Made by a program: the position numbers and the translations under genes
In this document: piece by piece, positions 18,411-27,595 of the stretch
Layout: each line of letters opens with the position of its first letter
Position numbering within the stretch: the stretch's first letter is position 1
NCBI GenBank assembly: GCA_029260735.1
Contig: JAJDCR010000008.1
Span: 1-64,000, forward strand
From: Planctomycetota bacterium
Lineage (GTDB): Bacteria > Planctomycetota > Uabimicrobiia > Uabimicrobiales > Uabimicrobiaceae
Direction: 5' to 3'
Length of the DNA: 64,000 bases
Notes under the pieces: model-generated
Seen by the model: the letters and a program-made list of their open reading frames with translations, nothing else
Databases searched by the model: none
Told to the model about the DNA's origin: nothing

Positions 18411-21400
18411 ATGAAAAAAGTCCTTCCGATTTTCTTACTCTGTTTTGTTATAAGCTCTCTTGGCTTGTATTTTATTACCGGAGAAATTTGGTTGACCAAG
18501 GAGCCTACTCCAACAACAAACTTTACGCCGCTCATTTTGTTTTCCCTAGATACTAAGTATCAAGAGCAATTAGACGAGCGTATTATATCTCCTTCTTTGC
18601 GAGAAATCTTTGCGGAAAATGATATCCATTTAGGCAAAGATGCTTTTGTCAAAATAGAGCATTTACAACAGAGATGGATTATTGATAGTGGGGAAGAAGA
18701 ATTTTATGCCATTGAGTGGGAAAAACTCAAAAAAGAAGAGGAATATGTTCTTAATGTCTATAAAGACCAAGAGAATATGATTTTTATCGATGGAAAGCAA
18801 AAAATTCGCTTAAACCGAGAAAATAAATTGCTCGAAGGGCAATATTTTCATTATGACAAAAATAATCGGAAGGATTTTGTCCTCGATTTTGATGAAATGT
18901 TTCCTAAAAATTCTAAACGCTTACTCTTGAAAAAACCCGTTTGCCACTATTTTCCTGAAAAAAAAGAAAAGAAGGAAAAGAAAAGCAGCTCTAGCAACAC
19001 TACTCAAATGGACGATGTCGATTACTATCGAATTACAGCAGATGATGGAGAAGTCGAAAAAACTCCCTCTATTTTTGTGGTTGTTCCTTTTAAGGAGCAA
19101 AGCACTTTTTCAGAGCTGTACCTTACGGGCAATGTCAAAGTGTATGGCTATCGAAAAAGAACAGACGGAGAAGATGAGCAAGTTAATCGTCTAAATACAA
19201 ACACTCTCTACATTGATCTTCAAAAAAGAACTTTGGAGACAGATGATCCAGTGGAACTAGAGCAAAACGGTTTTCTTAAACTCAACGCCATTGGAATGAG
19301 AGGGGACATGGAAAGAGAAGAGTTACACTTCTTGCGCGATGCGGCAGCAGAAATAACTGTTCCGGGAGAAAATAAAGAAGACGAAGAGCCTTTTATTCAC
19401 TATGTGTTTTCTCAATCCAAGGGAAGTCTAAAGCTAAGACAAAATAAGGAGAGCGAGCAAGTCTTCTTGAAACAAGAAAACAATGTCAAAATCATTAGCC
19501 ATATTCTCTTTCCTAACCAACTAAAAGAAGAAATACCTCAGTCGGCCCATTTAGACTGTGACTTTATTCAGTTAGATTTTCTCAAAGAGAAAGAGAAGGG
19601 AAATAAACTTCGTTTAGAGAGATTTCTGGCAAAAGGTTCTGTCCACTTTCTCGATGGAAAAAACAAAGGAGAATGTGAACAGTTAGAAAAATATGTTCTT
19701 CCCAATGAGCAAGAAAAAATCATTCTAACGGGGAAACCTCGTTTGTTTGTCGATGATTTGGCGGGATTCTCTATTCTTCCTCCTGAAAATGTCGAAGATC
19801 TCAAAAAAGAAAAAACTCGGCGTCAACTCGAAACCCTTTATGGGGAAGCGGAAGAGAAAATTGAGTGGACACGAAGTGTCGTCTCATCGCGCGTTACTCC
19901 CGAAACCATTCTCTTTCAGGAAAAGGCTTTTTTGAAACAAACCTCCGGAAAAATTAAGCTCATGCAGTTGCGAGGTAATCAGGTTAAAATGCTCCTAACA
20001 ACACATCGGAGAAAAGATGGTGGGCTTAAGCGACAATTCGTAGCTTTACACGCCAAAAAAGACGTTGACTTTAGTCATGATCAAATCGATGCAACAGGAA
20101 ATCTATTGCGCTGGCAACAAGTATCTCAAAATGTGCGCAAAATTTATCTCTCCGGTAATCCTGTAGTAGTGGCAAAACAAGTGACCATAAATAGCCAAGA
20201 TACCATAACTCCTATTCTTCCTTCAGACAAGAAAAAGGAAACATCCGCAAAAGAACCTAAGGAAAGCATTGAAGATATCCAAATCACCTCCGACTCTCCC
20301 ATGTACTTGTCTTCCCAGGAACGAAAAAATTCTCGAGTTATTCGTTGTCAAACTCGGAAAAATGTTCGCATCATTCGTTACTTAACGGGAACAAAGGAAG
20401 AGATTGGAAACTTTCAAAGTGAGCTTTTTAAAGCAGAGTTAGAAGAAAATGATATTTCTCCGAAAAAAAAGAGAGATATCAACTATCTTTACGGAAAGGG
20501 AAATGTCGTTATTAATTCTCCAGAAGGTTCTGGTTCCGGTGATGAGCTGGAAATTCGACGAAAAGACGGCAAGAAAAGTATGCGTTTGACCGGAGATGCT
20601 AAAATAAACGGAGAAAGTGGCAGCTTAGCGGGAGATGTTATCATCTTCGAAGGAAAAGAGGCAAAAGAAGGAAAAAAAGAAAATCGCCTTGCTGCCCGAG
20701 GGAATCCTGTCATTTTTGATAGTAAAGATCTTTCGGGAAGAGGTTCCCGTCTTTACTATTTGAGTGAAAATGAACAAGTTCACTTAACTGGAAGCCCTGC
20801 CGTTGTTTGGCAAAAAGATGAACAAAAAGAAAACAAAAATACTCTCTATGCCGAGAAAATTGATTACTTTCGGGAAAGAGGAGAGCTAAAAGCATCTCAA
20901 AAAGTCCATATGCTTTTAGATAGTGGCAGCGGTTTTCAAGGAGCCTGGCAGCAAGGGAAAAAATCAGAAAAAACAGAAGAAGAGAAAGAAAGATACCAAC
21001 TATGGTGTGATGATCTCTTTGCCCAATTTGACCAAGAAAAACAAGAGCTCCAAAGTTTCTCTGCCGAAGGGAAAGTTCATCTTGAGAATATCCTTGAATC
21101 TCCTCAAGATGAAGTTAAAAAAGCCTTTGGTAATGTTCTTACTTACAACGGTTCCAGTAAAAAAGCTGTTCTCTATGGAGAGCCTGGAAAAAGAGCGGTT
21201 GTTTGGCAAGATAAAAATAAAGTCCACTCTCCTCAGTTTGATATCTATGAAAAAGAAGAACGAGCTTACTGCCATGGCCCTGCTAAAATTCTTTTAAGTA
21301 ACCTCAAAGCCAGCAGTTTTTCTCTAACCAGTAACCCTAAAAAACAGCCCGACGAAAACAAAGAAACCTTGATCACTTGCGAAGGACCCGTTGAGTTTAT

Positions 21401-21749
21401 TCAAACTCGGCGCGAGATTCTTCTCAAAAAAAACGTTATCGTGAAAATGGACGAAGGAGATTTGGAAAGCCAACGCCTGAAAATCCTTCTGGATGAAAAC
21501 CAACAGATCCAAGAAATGATTGCTTCAAAGCAAGTGAAACTTAGATCTGAAGAGCACACTGCTGAAGCCGATCAATTACGCTGGTATGAAAAAAAGCGGC
21601 AAGCTATTTTGACAGGTTATCCTCATGTTCTCTTTCGTTCCAAGAACACCAACATGCAAATACCAATACTCTGGTATAATTTGGATGAAAAGCGTTTCTT
21701 CACGCGAGGGGGAGGCATTAGTATGGAGCGAACTCCTTCGGAGAGGTAA
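18411..21749 (+). CDS. Giant LptA/OstA-like periplasmic protein with membrane anchor
   Basis: This 1112-residue protein starts with a signal-anchor (about 4-25). The rest repeats a pattern known from LptA/OstA beta-jelly-roll domains: a short strand, then G-x-x-L/D-E/x, then xLxGxPxx or LTGDAKI. Clear examples are GKGNVVINSPEGSGSGDEL, MRLTGDAKINGESGSLAGD and AARGNPVIFDSKDLSGRG. In Gram-negative cells these domains stack into a bridge that carries lipopolysaccharide from inner to outer membrane. LptA is about 185 residues and LptC about 190, so this protein is many domains longer. It may be a fused LptC-LptA bridge or a lipid-transfer relative. No lptD, lptB, lptF or lptG lies beside it. No strong ribosome site is seen. 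Confidence 0.68.
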   Translation: MKKVLPIFLLCFVISSLGLYFITGEIWLTKEPTPTTNFTPLILFSLDTKYQEQLDERIISPSLREIFAENDIHLGKDAFVKIEHLQQRWIIDSGEEEFYAIEWEKLKKEEEYVLNVYKDQENMIFIDGKQKIRLNRENKLLEGQYFHYDKNNRKDFVLDFDEMFPKNSKRLLLKKPVCHYFPEKKEKKEKKSSSSNTTQMDDVDYYRITADDGEVEKTPSIFVVVPFKEQSTFSELYLTGNVKVYGYRKRTDGEDEQVNRLNTNTLYIDLQKRTLETDDPVELEQNGFLKLNAIGMRGDMEREELHFLRDAAAEITVPGENKEDEEPFIHYVFSQSKGSLKLRQNKESEQVFLKQENNVKIISHILFPNQLKEEIPQSAHLDCDFIQLDFLKEKEKGNKLRLERFLAKGSVHFLDGKNKGECEQLEKYVLPNEQEKIILTGKPRLFVDDLAGFSILPPENVEDLKKEKTRRQLETLYGEAEEKIEWTRSVVSSRVTPETILFQEKAFLKQTSGKIKLMQLRGNQVKMLLTTHRRKDGGLKRQFVALHAKKDVDFSHDQIDATGNLLRWQQVSQNVRKIYLSGNPVVVAKQVTINSQDTITPILPSDKKKETSAKEPKESIEDIQITSDSPMYLSSQERKNSRVIRCQTRKNVRIIRYLTGTKEEIGNFQSELFKAELEENDISPKKKRDINYLYGKGNVVINSPEGSGSGDELEIRRKDGKKSMRLTGDAKINGESGSLAGDVIIFEGKEAKEGKKENRLAARGNPVIFDSKDLSGRGSRLYYLSENEQVHLTGSPAVVWQKDEQKENKNTLYAEKIDYFRERGELKASQKVHMLLDSGSGFQGAWQQGKKSEKTEEEKERYQLWCDDLFAQFDQEKQELQSFSAEGKVHLENILESPQDEVKKAFGNVLTYNGSSKKAVLYGEPGKRAVVWQDKNKVHSPQFDIYEKEERAYCHGPAKILLSNLKASSFSLTSNPKKQPDENKETLITCEGPVEFIQTRREILLKKNVIVKMDEGDLESQRLKILLDENQQIQEMIASKQVKLRSEEHTAEADQLRWYEKKRQAILTGYPHVLFRSKNTNMQIPILWYNLDEKRFFTRGGGISMERTPSER

Positions 21750-21803
21750 GATTTCGTGGGGGGATTGTTTTATTTGAAACCGAGGTTTTAGATAAGCCTT
21801 ACC

Positions 21804-24800
21804 CTACCTCCTAATCGCAATAAATTCAAATTGATACAAAGTGGGCTCAGAAGTTTGCGCACAGGTCCAAATTTGGCTCCCTTTTTGACAAAAGCCACAT
21901 TGTCCCAGAGGATGAGGACTGTAAAAGCGATGAATGAGCTTGGCTGTTTGCATATCCCAAATATTTAGATATCCATCCTCTGCTGTTGAAATCAGATATC
22001 TTTGATCAGGAGATAGATCTAAACTGTGGACAGCACTGTCATGGCCAGAAAGAGTCTGTACTTCTTTTCCTTCATCAACGCTCCATATTTTAATACACCC
22101 TAGTTCACTTCCTGAGATAAAATGTTGCCCATCGAAAGTTCCATAGAGAGCGGTGACAATACTTTCGTGTCCTCGAAAAGTCTGTGTTTCTTTCCCCGTT
22201 TCTATATTCCAAAGTTTGATCGTATGATCAATGCTTCCCGATAGAATACTTGCTTCTCGACTAAAGAAAGATAAGCTGCGAATTCCTCCCAAATGCCCTT
22301 TGAAAGTCCTGAGCTCATCTCCTGTTTTTGTTTCCCACATACGAATTACTCGATCAATGCCCCCTGAAAGAAGTAATTCTCCATCGGAAGAAAAGGCAAA
22401 GGCGAGTATCCAGTCTTCATGTTTTTGATTTTGGTGGAGAAGTTTTCCTTGTCTATCTCTGATTTGCAATATATTTCCTTGATTCACAGCCAGATAGTCT
22501 TGTTGAGGAGAGTATTCTAAAGAAGTTATTTGTGCCCAAAAAGGTATTATATTTTTTTGTGTATGCTCTTTGTGGTCATAGATGTTTAAACTGTCAAGAT
22601 TTCCAACAATTATTTCTTTAGCGTCAGAAGAAAACCGAACGATACTTTCTTTTTTTGGTTTATCATGAAAAGCAGGAGATGAGTTGACACGTTTTAACCA
22701 AAAGCAACCTTTTGACCAAGAGATATGTCCCAGAGAGTTATCAAAAGACTGTAGAAGAGGGTGATCTTCAGAGTATCTTCCTTTAATTCGGCTATATATT
22801 TGTTGGACAAAAAAGAGAGGATAAATTTGTGTTTTTCTTAAAACAAGAGCTTCTTCTTGTAAGATCTGAAGAAGTTCTTCAAAGTAAACGGGCTCATTTT
22901 CTCCTTTTTGCCAGGCAACAACCAAAGCAAGATCTGACAAAATAGAATCCAGTCCTCTTGTTTTACACTCATTGTCTAACTTGGCAATGTCTTGAAAACA
23001 AGAAGATAGCTTTCGCCAAACTTGTTTTCTTTGCTCTTTTTCTTCATTTCCATTGCGATAGAGAAGTGTCGAGAAAATTTGCATCTCTGAATGGAGAAAA
23101 ATTTTCCCCTCAAGTTCTTTCTCTAAAAAACCCAATGCATCAAGCTCATCAATCGCGTCTTTTATCCTTTGCTCATCAAAGGATAAATTAAGCAAAATTC
23201 CAAGAGTTCTTGCTTCTATAGAAAAACCTTTCGGAAGAAAACCCAAAATATTGAAAATTCTTTTGCTTTCCGGCAAAACAAGAGTACTCCACCCTTTTTC
23301 CAAAAAAAAGTGTAGGATAGCTCTTACACTATCTAAATCTTCAGGCATAGTTTCTAAAAGTTTACAAAACGATATCTTCTTTTTCGCTAAGCCGTAGAGA
23401 ATTCTGAAAGAGAAGGGAAGGTAATGAGTTTTTTCTAAAAGCTCTCTTGCTGCAGATTCTTCAGAAGGATTATCTAAAGCAAAGTCTTCTTGAATGTATT
23501 GGTGTGCTACTCTAGGCATAATCTCATGAGCAACCACTTTCGCTATACCAGTAGAAATATTAAGAGATTTTGTTGTCATTAAGACATAGATACTACGCAG
23601 TTCCTCTGGTAAATCAGTAAGATTAGAAAAATCATCCAAGACAACGATTAGATTAGGTGAAGACAAGCAATAATTAAGAAAATCTTTCCAGGAATCTTCA
23701 AAGGTCTTTTGATTCTTGGAAAAAACTCCTAGTTTATACGCTTCTTGAATTATATTCTCTTGCCAATTTTCTCCTCCGTCTGCCCAAATAATTCCGTCGG
23801 AAAAACAAAATCCATAACGGAAAAGGAACTCTCGGGCTAACTGGGTTTTACCATAGCCTTGGATATCATTGTCTTTTGGCTGAGAAATGCAAAGCACTCG
23901 ATTTGTTTTAATTTTTTTATAGACTTCAAAAAGTCTTTCCTTCGCTTGATAAAAACTCGATCGCATCCAGGGAACACGAGAAAGATGAGGGAGAAGAGAT
24001 AAAGGATTTGCCGTGGGTATATCCGAGTGTAAATGAGAGAGAATTTTTGTGACATCAGTTTCCGAGTTTATCGTAAGAGAAGGACATTGGCTAATGAGAA
24101 AAGGCAAAGGAGGAGAATTTTCTAAAGAGAGTGCTGTGATAGCTTTAGTAAGATTTCGAGCAATGACCCACGCTTCGATAAAAATACTGTTTGGAGAAAC
24201 TTCAGAGCTCCATAAAAAAACAAAAATATCGCATTCTCGAATTCCCCGGACAATGCTGTCAATATCTTTATCAATAGCACAACTTGACCATATAGCAAGG
24301 TTTTGATCCTTGATTTTTTCTATCGAAGAGAGAGCAAATGACTCATTTTTTTGGTGGTAAAGGAAGAAAATTTTTTGCCGAGACGATTTTGCTGTAGTTG
24401 TTTTAGCTTCGGAATACCTTCTAACTTGAGTTGCTGCCATTCTGTCAGGCATAAATACGGGCTTTTTCTCGAAAGAGCGAATTTCTTTTTTGGCAAAAGA
24501 GAAAGAATTTAAAGCCTCGTTTGTATTGGCAAACGTAGGAAGAAAACTCTCCATTCCCATCATGGAAAAGAGATTTTTAAATTTTTCTTTAGTATGAACT
24601 AAACGAATTCCTCCCCCTCGCATTCTCACTTTGTTTGCCATTTCTATTAGCATACCAAAAACAGTACTGTGAAAATGATCTACTTCTTGTAAATCTAAAA
24701 TAAACATCATGCAATTTTTCTCTAAGAGATAAACTTCTATGCGATTTCTTAAAGCTTGGCCATTTTTCTGAGTTATTTGACCTGATAAATTAAAAAAAGC

Positions 24801-25598
24801 AACTTCTCCTGCAGGACAAGAACGTATTTCTTCTTTTATTTCTTCCTTAATAACGTCTTGTTCTTCTAGACTTTTTTCCTCTTCTTGTCTTTTTTGATGA
24901 ACAGGAGGCAAGGCCGAAGTGGCTTCAGGAACCTCGGGGGCTGACTTTTTATTTCTGCTAGCTGTTGGACGAGCAAATTTGATTGTTTTCCCTCGCTTGG
25001 GAGGAGAAATCGACCACTGGGAAGGATATTTCTTTGCGGATTTTTCAATAAGCATGTCACAAAGTGTTTCCAAAGTGGAAAACACTCCTTCCCCTGTCAG
25101 GGCAGAAGCAGCAAAGTCAGGGTGATTATTAATGTTCATGGTGCTTTGTAGCTTCTTCAGAGGCAAAGCGTTGGGGACATCTCGTTTGTTCCATTGGATA
25201 ACAATGTTGTCCATTATATTCAAATGTAAAGATCGGCTAAGAGTTTGAAGAGATTGCCAAGCAGAAAGATTTTCTTCTTCATGCACACTGTCTGCAATAA
25301 AAATGACCCCATCTGCGTCTTGCAAAAAAGTCTTTAAAGCGGAATTTGAGTTTTCTTCTCCAGGAATAGAAAAAAGTAAAAAACGAGTATTCACGTCATC
25401 TATTTTTCCTACTGGTAAAGTCATCATGTTAACAGATAAGTTGGTATTCCCTACAGCAATAGTAATTAACGGAAAATCATTGGCAAGAACAGCATTTTCT
25501 TGGATGTATCTTAAGTTTGTTTTTTTCCCTGACCCTTTTGGACCATAATAAATGATTTTATAGATCGCTTCTTTTTGGGTGAGATTGAATTGGACCAT
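21804..25598 (-). CDS. MglA-like GTPase / STAS / TIR / STAND ATPase / WD40 fusion protein
   Basis: Five modules follow one another in this 1264-residue protein. Residues 1-190 are a small GTPase of the MglA/Arf-like kind: P-loop GPKGSGKKT at 19-27, IPGEE near 78-82 in place of a Ras DxxGQ, and WNKRD at 136-140. Residues 262-366 are a STAS domain, with NLSGQIT, FILDLQEVDHFHST and a C-terminal helix; S311 sits where anti-anti-sigma factors are phosphorylated. Residues 405-510 look like a TIR domain: KIFFLYHQKNES, CDIFVFLWSSEVSPNS, and E475 at the usual catalytic glutamate position. Residues 540-870 are a STAND/NB-ARC-like NTPase with GYGKTQLA at 581-588 and Walker B IVVLDDF. About 1000-1250 are WD40 repeats (for example IRMWETKTGD, IKLWNIETGK). 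This looks like a sensor-switch-effector protein. It is last in a minus-strand cluster, 106 bases after miaA. CGGAG precedes the ATG. Confidence 0.85.
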   Translation of the reverse strand: MVQFNLTQKEAIYKIIYYGPKGSGKKTNLRYIQENAVLANDFPLITIAVGNTNLSVNMMTLPVGKIDDVNTRFLLFSIPGEENSNSALKTFLQDADGVIFIADSVHEEENLSAWQSLQTLSRSLHLNIMDNIVIQWNKRDVPNALPLKKLQSTMNINNHPDFAASALTGEGVFSTLETLCDMLIEKSAKKYPSQWSISPPKRGKTIKFARPTASRNKKSAPEVPEATSALPPVHQKRQEEEKSLEEQDVIKEEIKEEIRSCPAGEVAFFNLSGQITQKNGQALRNRIEVYLLEKNCMMFILDLQEVDHFHSTVFGMLIEMANKVRMRGGGIRLVHTKEKFKNLFSMMGMESFLPTFANTNEALNSFSFAKKEIRSFEKKPVFMPDRMAATQVRRYSEAKTTTAKSSRQKIFFLYHQKNESFALSSIEKIKDQNLAIWSSCAIDKDIDSIVRGIRECDIFVFLWSSEVSPNSIFIEAWVIARNLTKAITALSLENSPPLPFLISQCPSLTINSETDVTKILSHLHSDIPTANPLSLLPHLSRVPWMRSSFYQAKERLFEVYKKIKTNRVLCISQPKDNDIQGYGKTQLAREFLFRYGFCFSDGIIWADGGENWQENIIQEAYKLGVFSKNQKTFEDSWKDFLNYCLSSPNLIVVLDDFSNLTDLPEELRSIYVLMTTKSLNISTGIAKVVAHEIMPRVAHQYIQEDFALDNPSEESAARELLEKTHYLPFSFRILYGLAKKKISFCKLLETMPEDLDSVRAILHFFLEKGWSTLVLPESKRIFNILGFLPKGFSIEARTLGILLNLSFDEQRIKDAIDELDALGFLEKELEGKIFLHSEMQIFSTLLYRNGNEEKEQRKQVWRKLSSCFQDIAKLDNECKTRGLDSILSDLALVVAWQKGENEPVYFEELLQILQEEALVLRKTQIYPLFFVQQIYSRIKGRYSEDHPLLQSFDNSLGHISWSKGCFWLKRVNSSPAFHDKPKKESIVRFSSDAKEIIVGNLDSLNIYDHKEHTQKNIIPFWAQITSLEYSPQQDYLAVNQGNILQIRDRQGKLLHQNQKHEDWILAFAFSSDGELLLSGGIDRVIRMWETKTGDELRTFKGHLGGIRSLSFFSREASILSGSIDHTIKLWNIETGKETQTFRGHESIVTALYGTFDGQHFISGSELGCIKIWSVDEGKEVQTLSGHDSAVHSLDLSPDQRYLISTAEDGYLNIWDMQTAKLIHRFYSPHPLGQCGFCQKGSQIWTCAQTSEPTLYQFEFIAIRR

Positions 25599-25629
25599 AA
25601 AGTTTTCTCCGCCAACAATTTCTAAAAGA

Positions 25630-25649
25630 GGTTTCCTTGGTGAGAAACC
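25630..25649 (-). terminator. Weak hairpin between the TIR gene and miaA
   Basis: GGTTTC at 25630-25635 pairs with GAAACC at 25644-25649 with an 8-base loop. On the minus strand it is followed by TCTTTT. It lies in the 106-base gap downstream of the TIR-fusion start, in its leader. It could be a leader structure or attenuator; the evidence is thin. Confidence 0.3.
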
Positions 25650-25704
25650 AAAAGTTTTTTGACATTTTAGTTTAGAACTTTTGATTGCCCACTTTTTAGT
25701 TTTT

Positions 25705-27558
25705 TTATGAACCAGTAAGAACGTAGGATGGGATTCGCTGAACGCGATGATTTAAGGCATCTGATATGTAAACTTCTCCCTTTTTTCCTACCGCAATATC
25801 CCAGGGGTTAGCAAACATCCCCGGAAAACGACCAGGAATTCCAAAGTACCCCAATGACTTTCCTTCTTTGGAAAATCTTTGTATGCGATTATTGCCAAAT
25901 TCAGAGACGTAGATATCTCCTTTTGGCCCAAGAGCAACTCCATATGGGTAAGAAAGCTCACCGGCCTGATCCCCCGGTGTCCCCCATTGCTCCAGAAAAA
26001 CTCCATCGGAGCTAAATTTTTGAATGCGATGATTGCAAGCATCAGCAACAATAACATTACCTTCTTCATCTAGGGCCAAGCTCATAGGACGATCAAACTG
26101 TCCGGTTTCCGTTCCTCCACTTCCCCAAGCTTGGATAAACTTTCCCTCAGCATCGAATTTTTGTATTTTATCGTATTTCCCCAAAGCTCCGCCATAATTG
26201 CTGACATAAATAAAACCATCAGGTGAGGCGACAACATCGGTAACATAGATAAATTGATGGGCTTCATTACCAAATTCTCCAAAAGAAAACAAAAGTTTTC
26301 CTTCTGGACTATAACAAAGAATTTGGTGGTAGTGAGTATCCGCGACTAAAATATTTCCTTTAGAGGAAATGCCTAAGCCTGTTGGTCGTCCTGCTTCGAT
26401 AGCGGGAGTTCGAAAAAAACCTTGAAACTCCCCCATTTCTGAAAAAATTTGAACCCGACCAGTTAAATCGACTACATATAATTTTTTTTTCTCTGAAAAA
26501 GTTAGAGCACGAGGTTTATTGAAGCAACCATCTGTTATTCCCTGTGATCCCCAAACTTTAATACTTGTGTCTATTTCGACTTCTGTTCTTTGACAGGAAA
26601 GACAAAAACAAAGACAAAAACAAAGAAAAAGCGGGAGGACACTAAGGGTAAACTTCTCAAAAATAGACAAAATATCATGAGTGAGAGAGGGAAGTTTTTT
26701 CTCTTCGCTCATTTCAATCCATTGAACAGGAAAACGACGTAACCAAGTCATTTGACGTTTAGCAAAGCGACGAGTATTTTGTTTGATCTCGGGAATTAAA
26801 TTCTCTTCGCTTATCTTTCCTTCCAGATAACTTATCATATCTCGGTAACCAATGGCTTGAGAAGCTGTCCTAGAGAGAGGTTGTTTCATTTCTAACAAAC
26901 GTTTCGTCTCATCTTCTAAGCCATTTAAAATCATTTTATCTACTCTCTCTTCAATTCTTTGGTATAAAATGGGACGCGGCCAAAGTAAACCGACATAACA
27001 AGGGCGGCATTCCAAAGGAGGCTGAGTTAAATTTTTTTGTTGTTGAGAGAGAGGTTTTCCCGTTAGGTGAAAGACCTCCAGTGCCCGCACAATGCGAATC
27101 ATATCGTTAGGGCTAATTCGTGCAGCGGCTTCAGGGTCAACCTGTTCAAGTTCTTGGTATAAATCTTCTTTTGGACGTAAGCTAAATTTATGCCGCAACT
27201 CCCAGTTCGCATCTACAGTTTCAACTAATCCTTCGGTTAAACTCTTGATGTATAGTCCTGTTCCTCCCACTAAGAGAACTTTTTTTCCTCTCGATTCAAT
27301 TTCCTCTATCGTTTCTTTGGCTTGGCGAGCAAACATTCCCGCACTAAAACTTTCCCAAGGATCGCAAATGTCGATAAGGTGATGAGCGATGAGAGAGCGT
27401 TCTTCCGGCAAAGGTTTAGCAGTGCCTACATCCATCTGTCGATAGATTGACATGGAGTCGGCAGAAACAATTTCTGCTCCCATTTTCTTTGCTAATTCAA
27501 GGGCTAGTTTAGATTTACCACTGGCTGTAGGGCCCACTAATATATACAAAATTGTCAT
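25705..27558 (-). CDS. miaA: tRNA dimethylallyltransferase MiaA fused to an NHL-repeat propeller
   Basis: Residues 1-295 are MiaA, which puts a dimethylallyl group on A37 of tRNAs reading U-starting codons. The P-loop GPTASGKS (8-15), SADSMSIYRQMDVGTAKP, GGTGLYIKSL and the RQMTWLRRF segment are all present, and the length equals that of a normal MiaA. Without a stop the frame then continues into a hydrophobic, Cys-rich stretch (LFLCFCLCFCLSC) that reads like a lipoprotein signal. After it come about six NHL repeats (311-617; for example GNVIVADACNHRIQKF, GDIYVSEFGNNRIQRF). A separate NHL lipoprotein could start at the TTG codon L297 (26670). The stretch after this TTG also contains a 12-base tandem repeat. 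Either a true fusion, an overlapping second start, or an assembly error would explain this. Confidence 0.85.
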   Translation of the reverse strand: MTILYILVGPTASGKSKLALELAKKMGAEIVSADSMSIYRQMDVGTAKPLPEERSLIAHHLIDICDPWESFSAGMFARQAKETIEEIESRGKKVLLVGGTGLYIKSLTEGLVETVDANWELRHKFSLRPKEDLYQELEQVDPEAAARISPNDMIRIVRALEVFHLTGKPLSQQQKNLTQPPLECRPCYVGLLWPRPILYQRIEERVDKMILNGLEDETKRLLEMKQPLSRTASQAIGYRDMISYLEGKISEENLIPEIKQNTRRFAKRQMTWLRRFPVQWIEMSEEKKLPSLTHDILSIFEKFTLSVLPLFLCFCLCFCLSCQRTEVEIDTSIKVWGSQGITDGCFNKPRALTFSEKKKLYVVDLTGRVQIFSEMGEFQGFFRTPAIEAGRPTGLGISSKGNILVADTHYHQILCYSPEGKLLFSFGEFGNEAHQFIYVTDVVASPDGFIYVSNYGGALGKYDKIQKFDAEGKFIQAWGSGGTETGQFDRPMSLALDEEGNVIVADACNHRIQKFSSDGVFLEQWGTPGDQAGELSYPYGVALGPKGDIYVSEFGNNRIQRFSKEGKSLGYFGIPGRFPGMFANPWDIAVGKKGEVYISDALNHRVQRIPSYVLTGS

Positions 27559-27595
27559 GGTAGTTTTGATTTACTTTGCTTCTTTTGAAGTTTTC

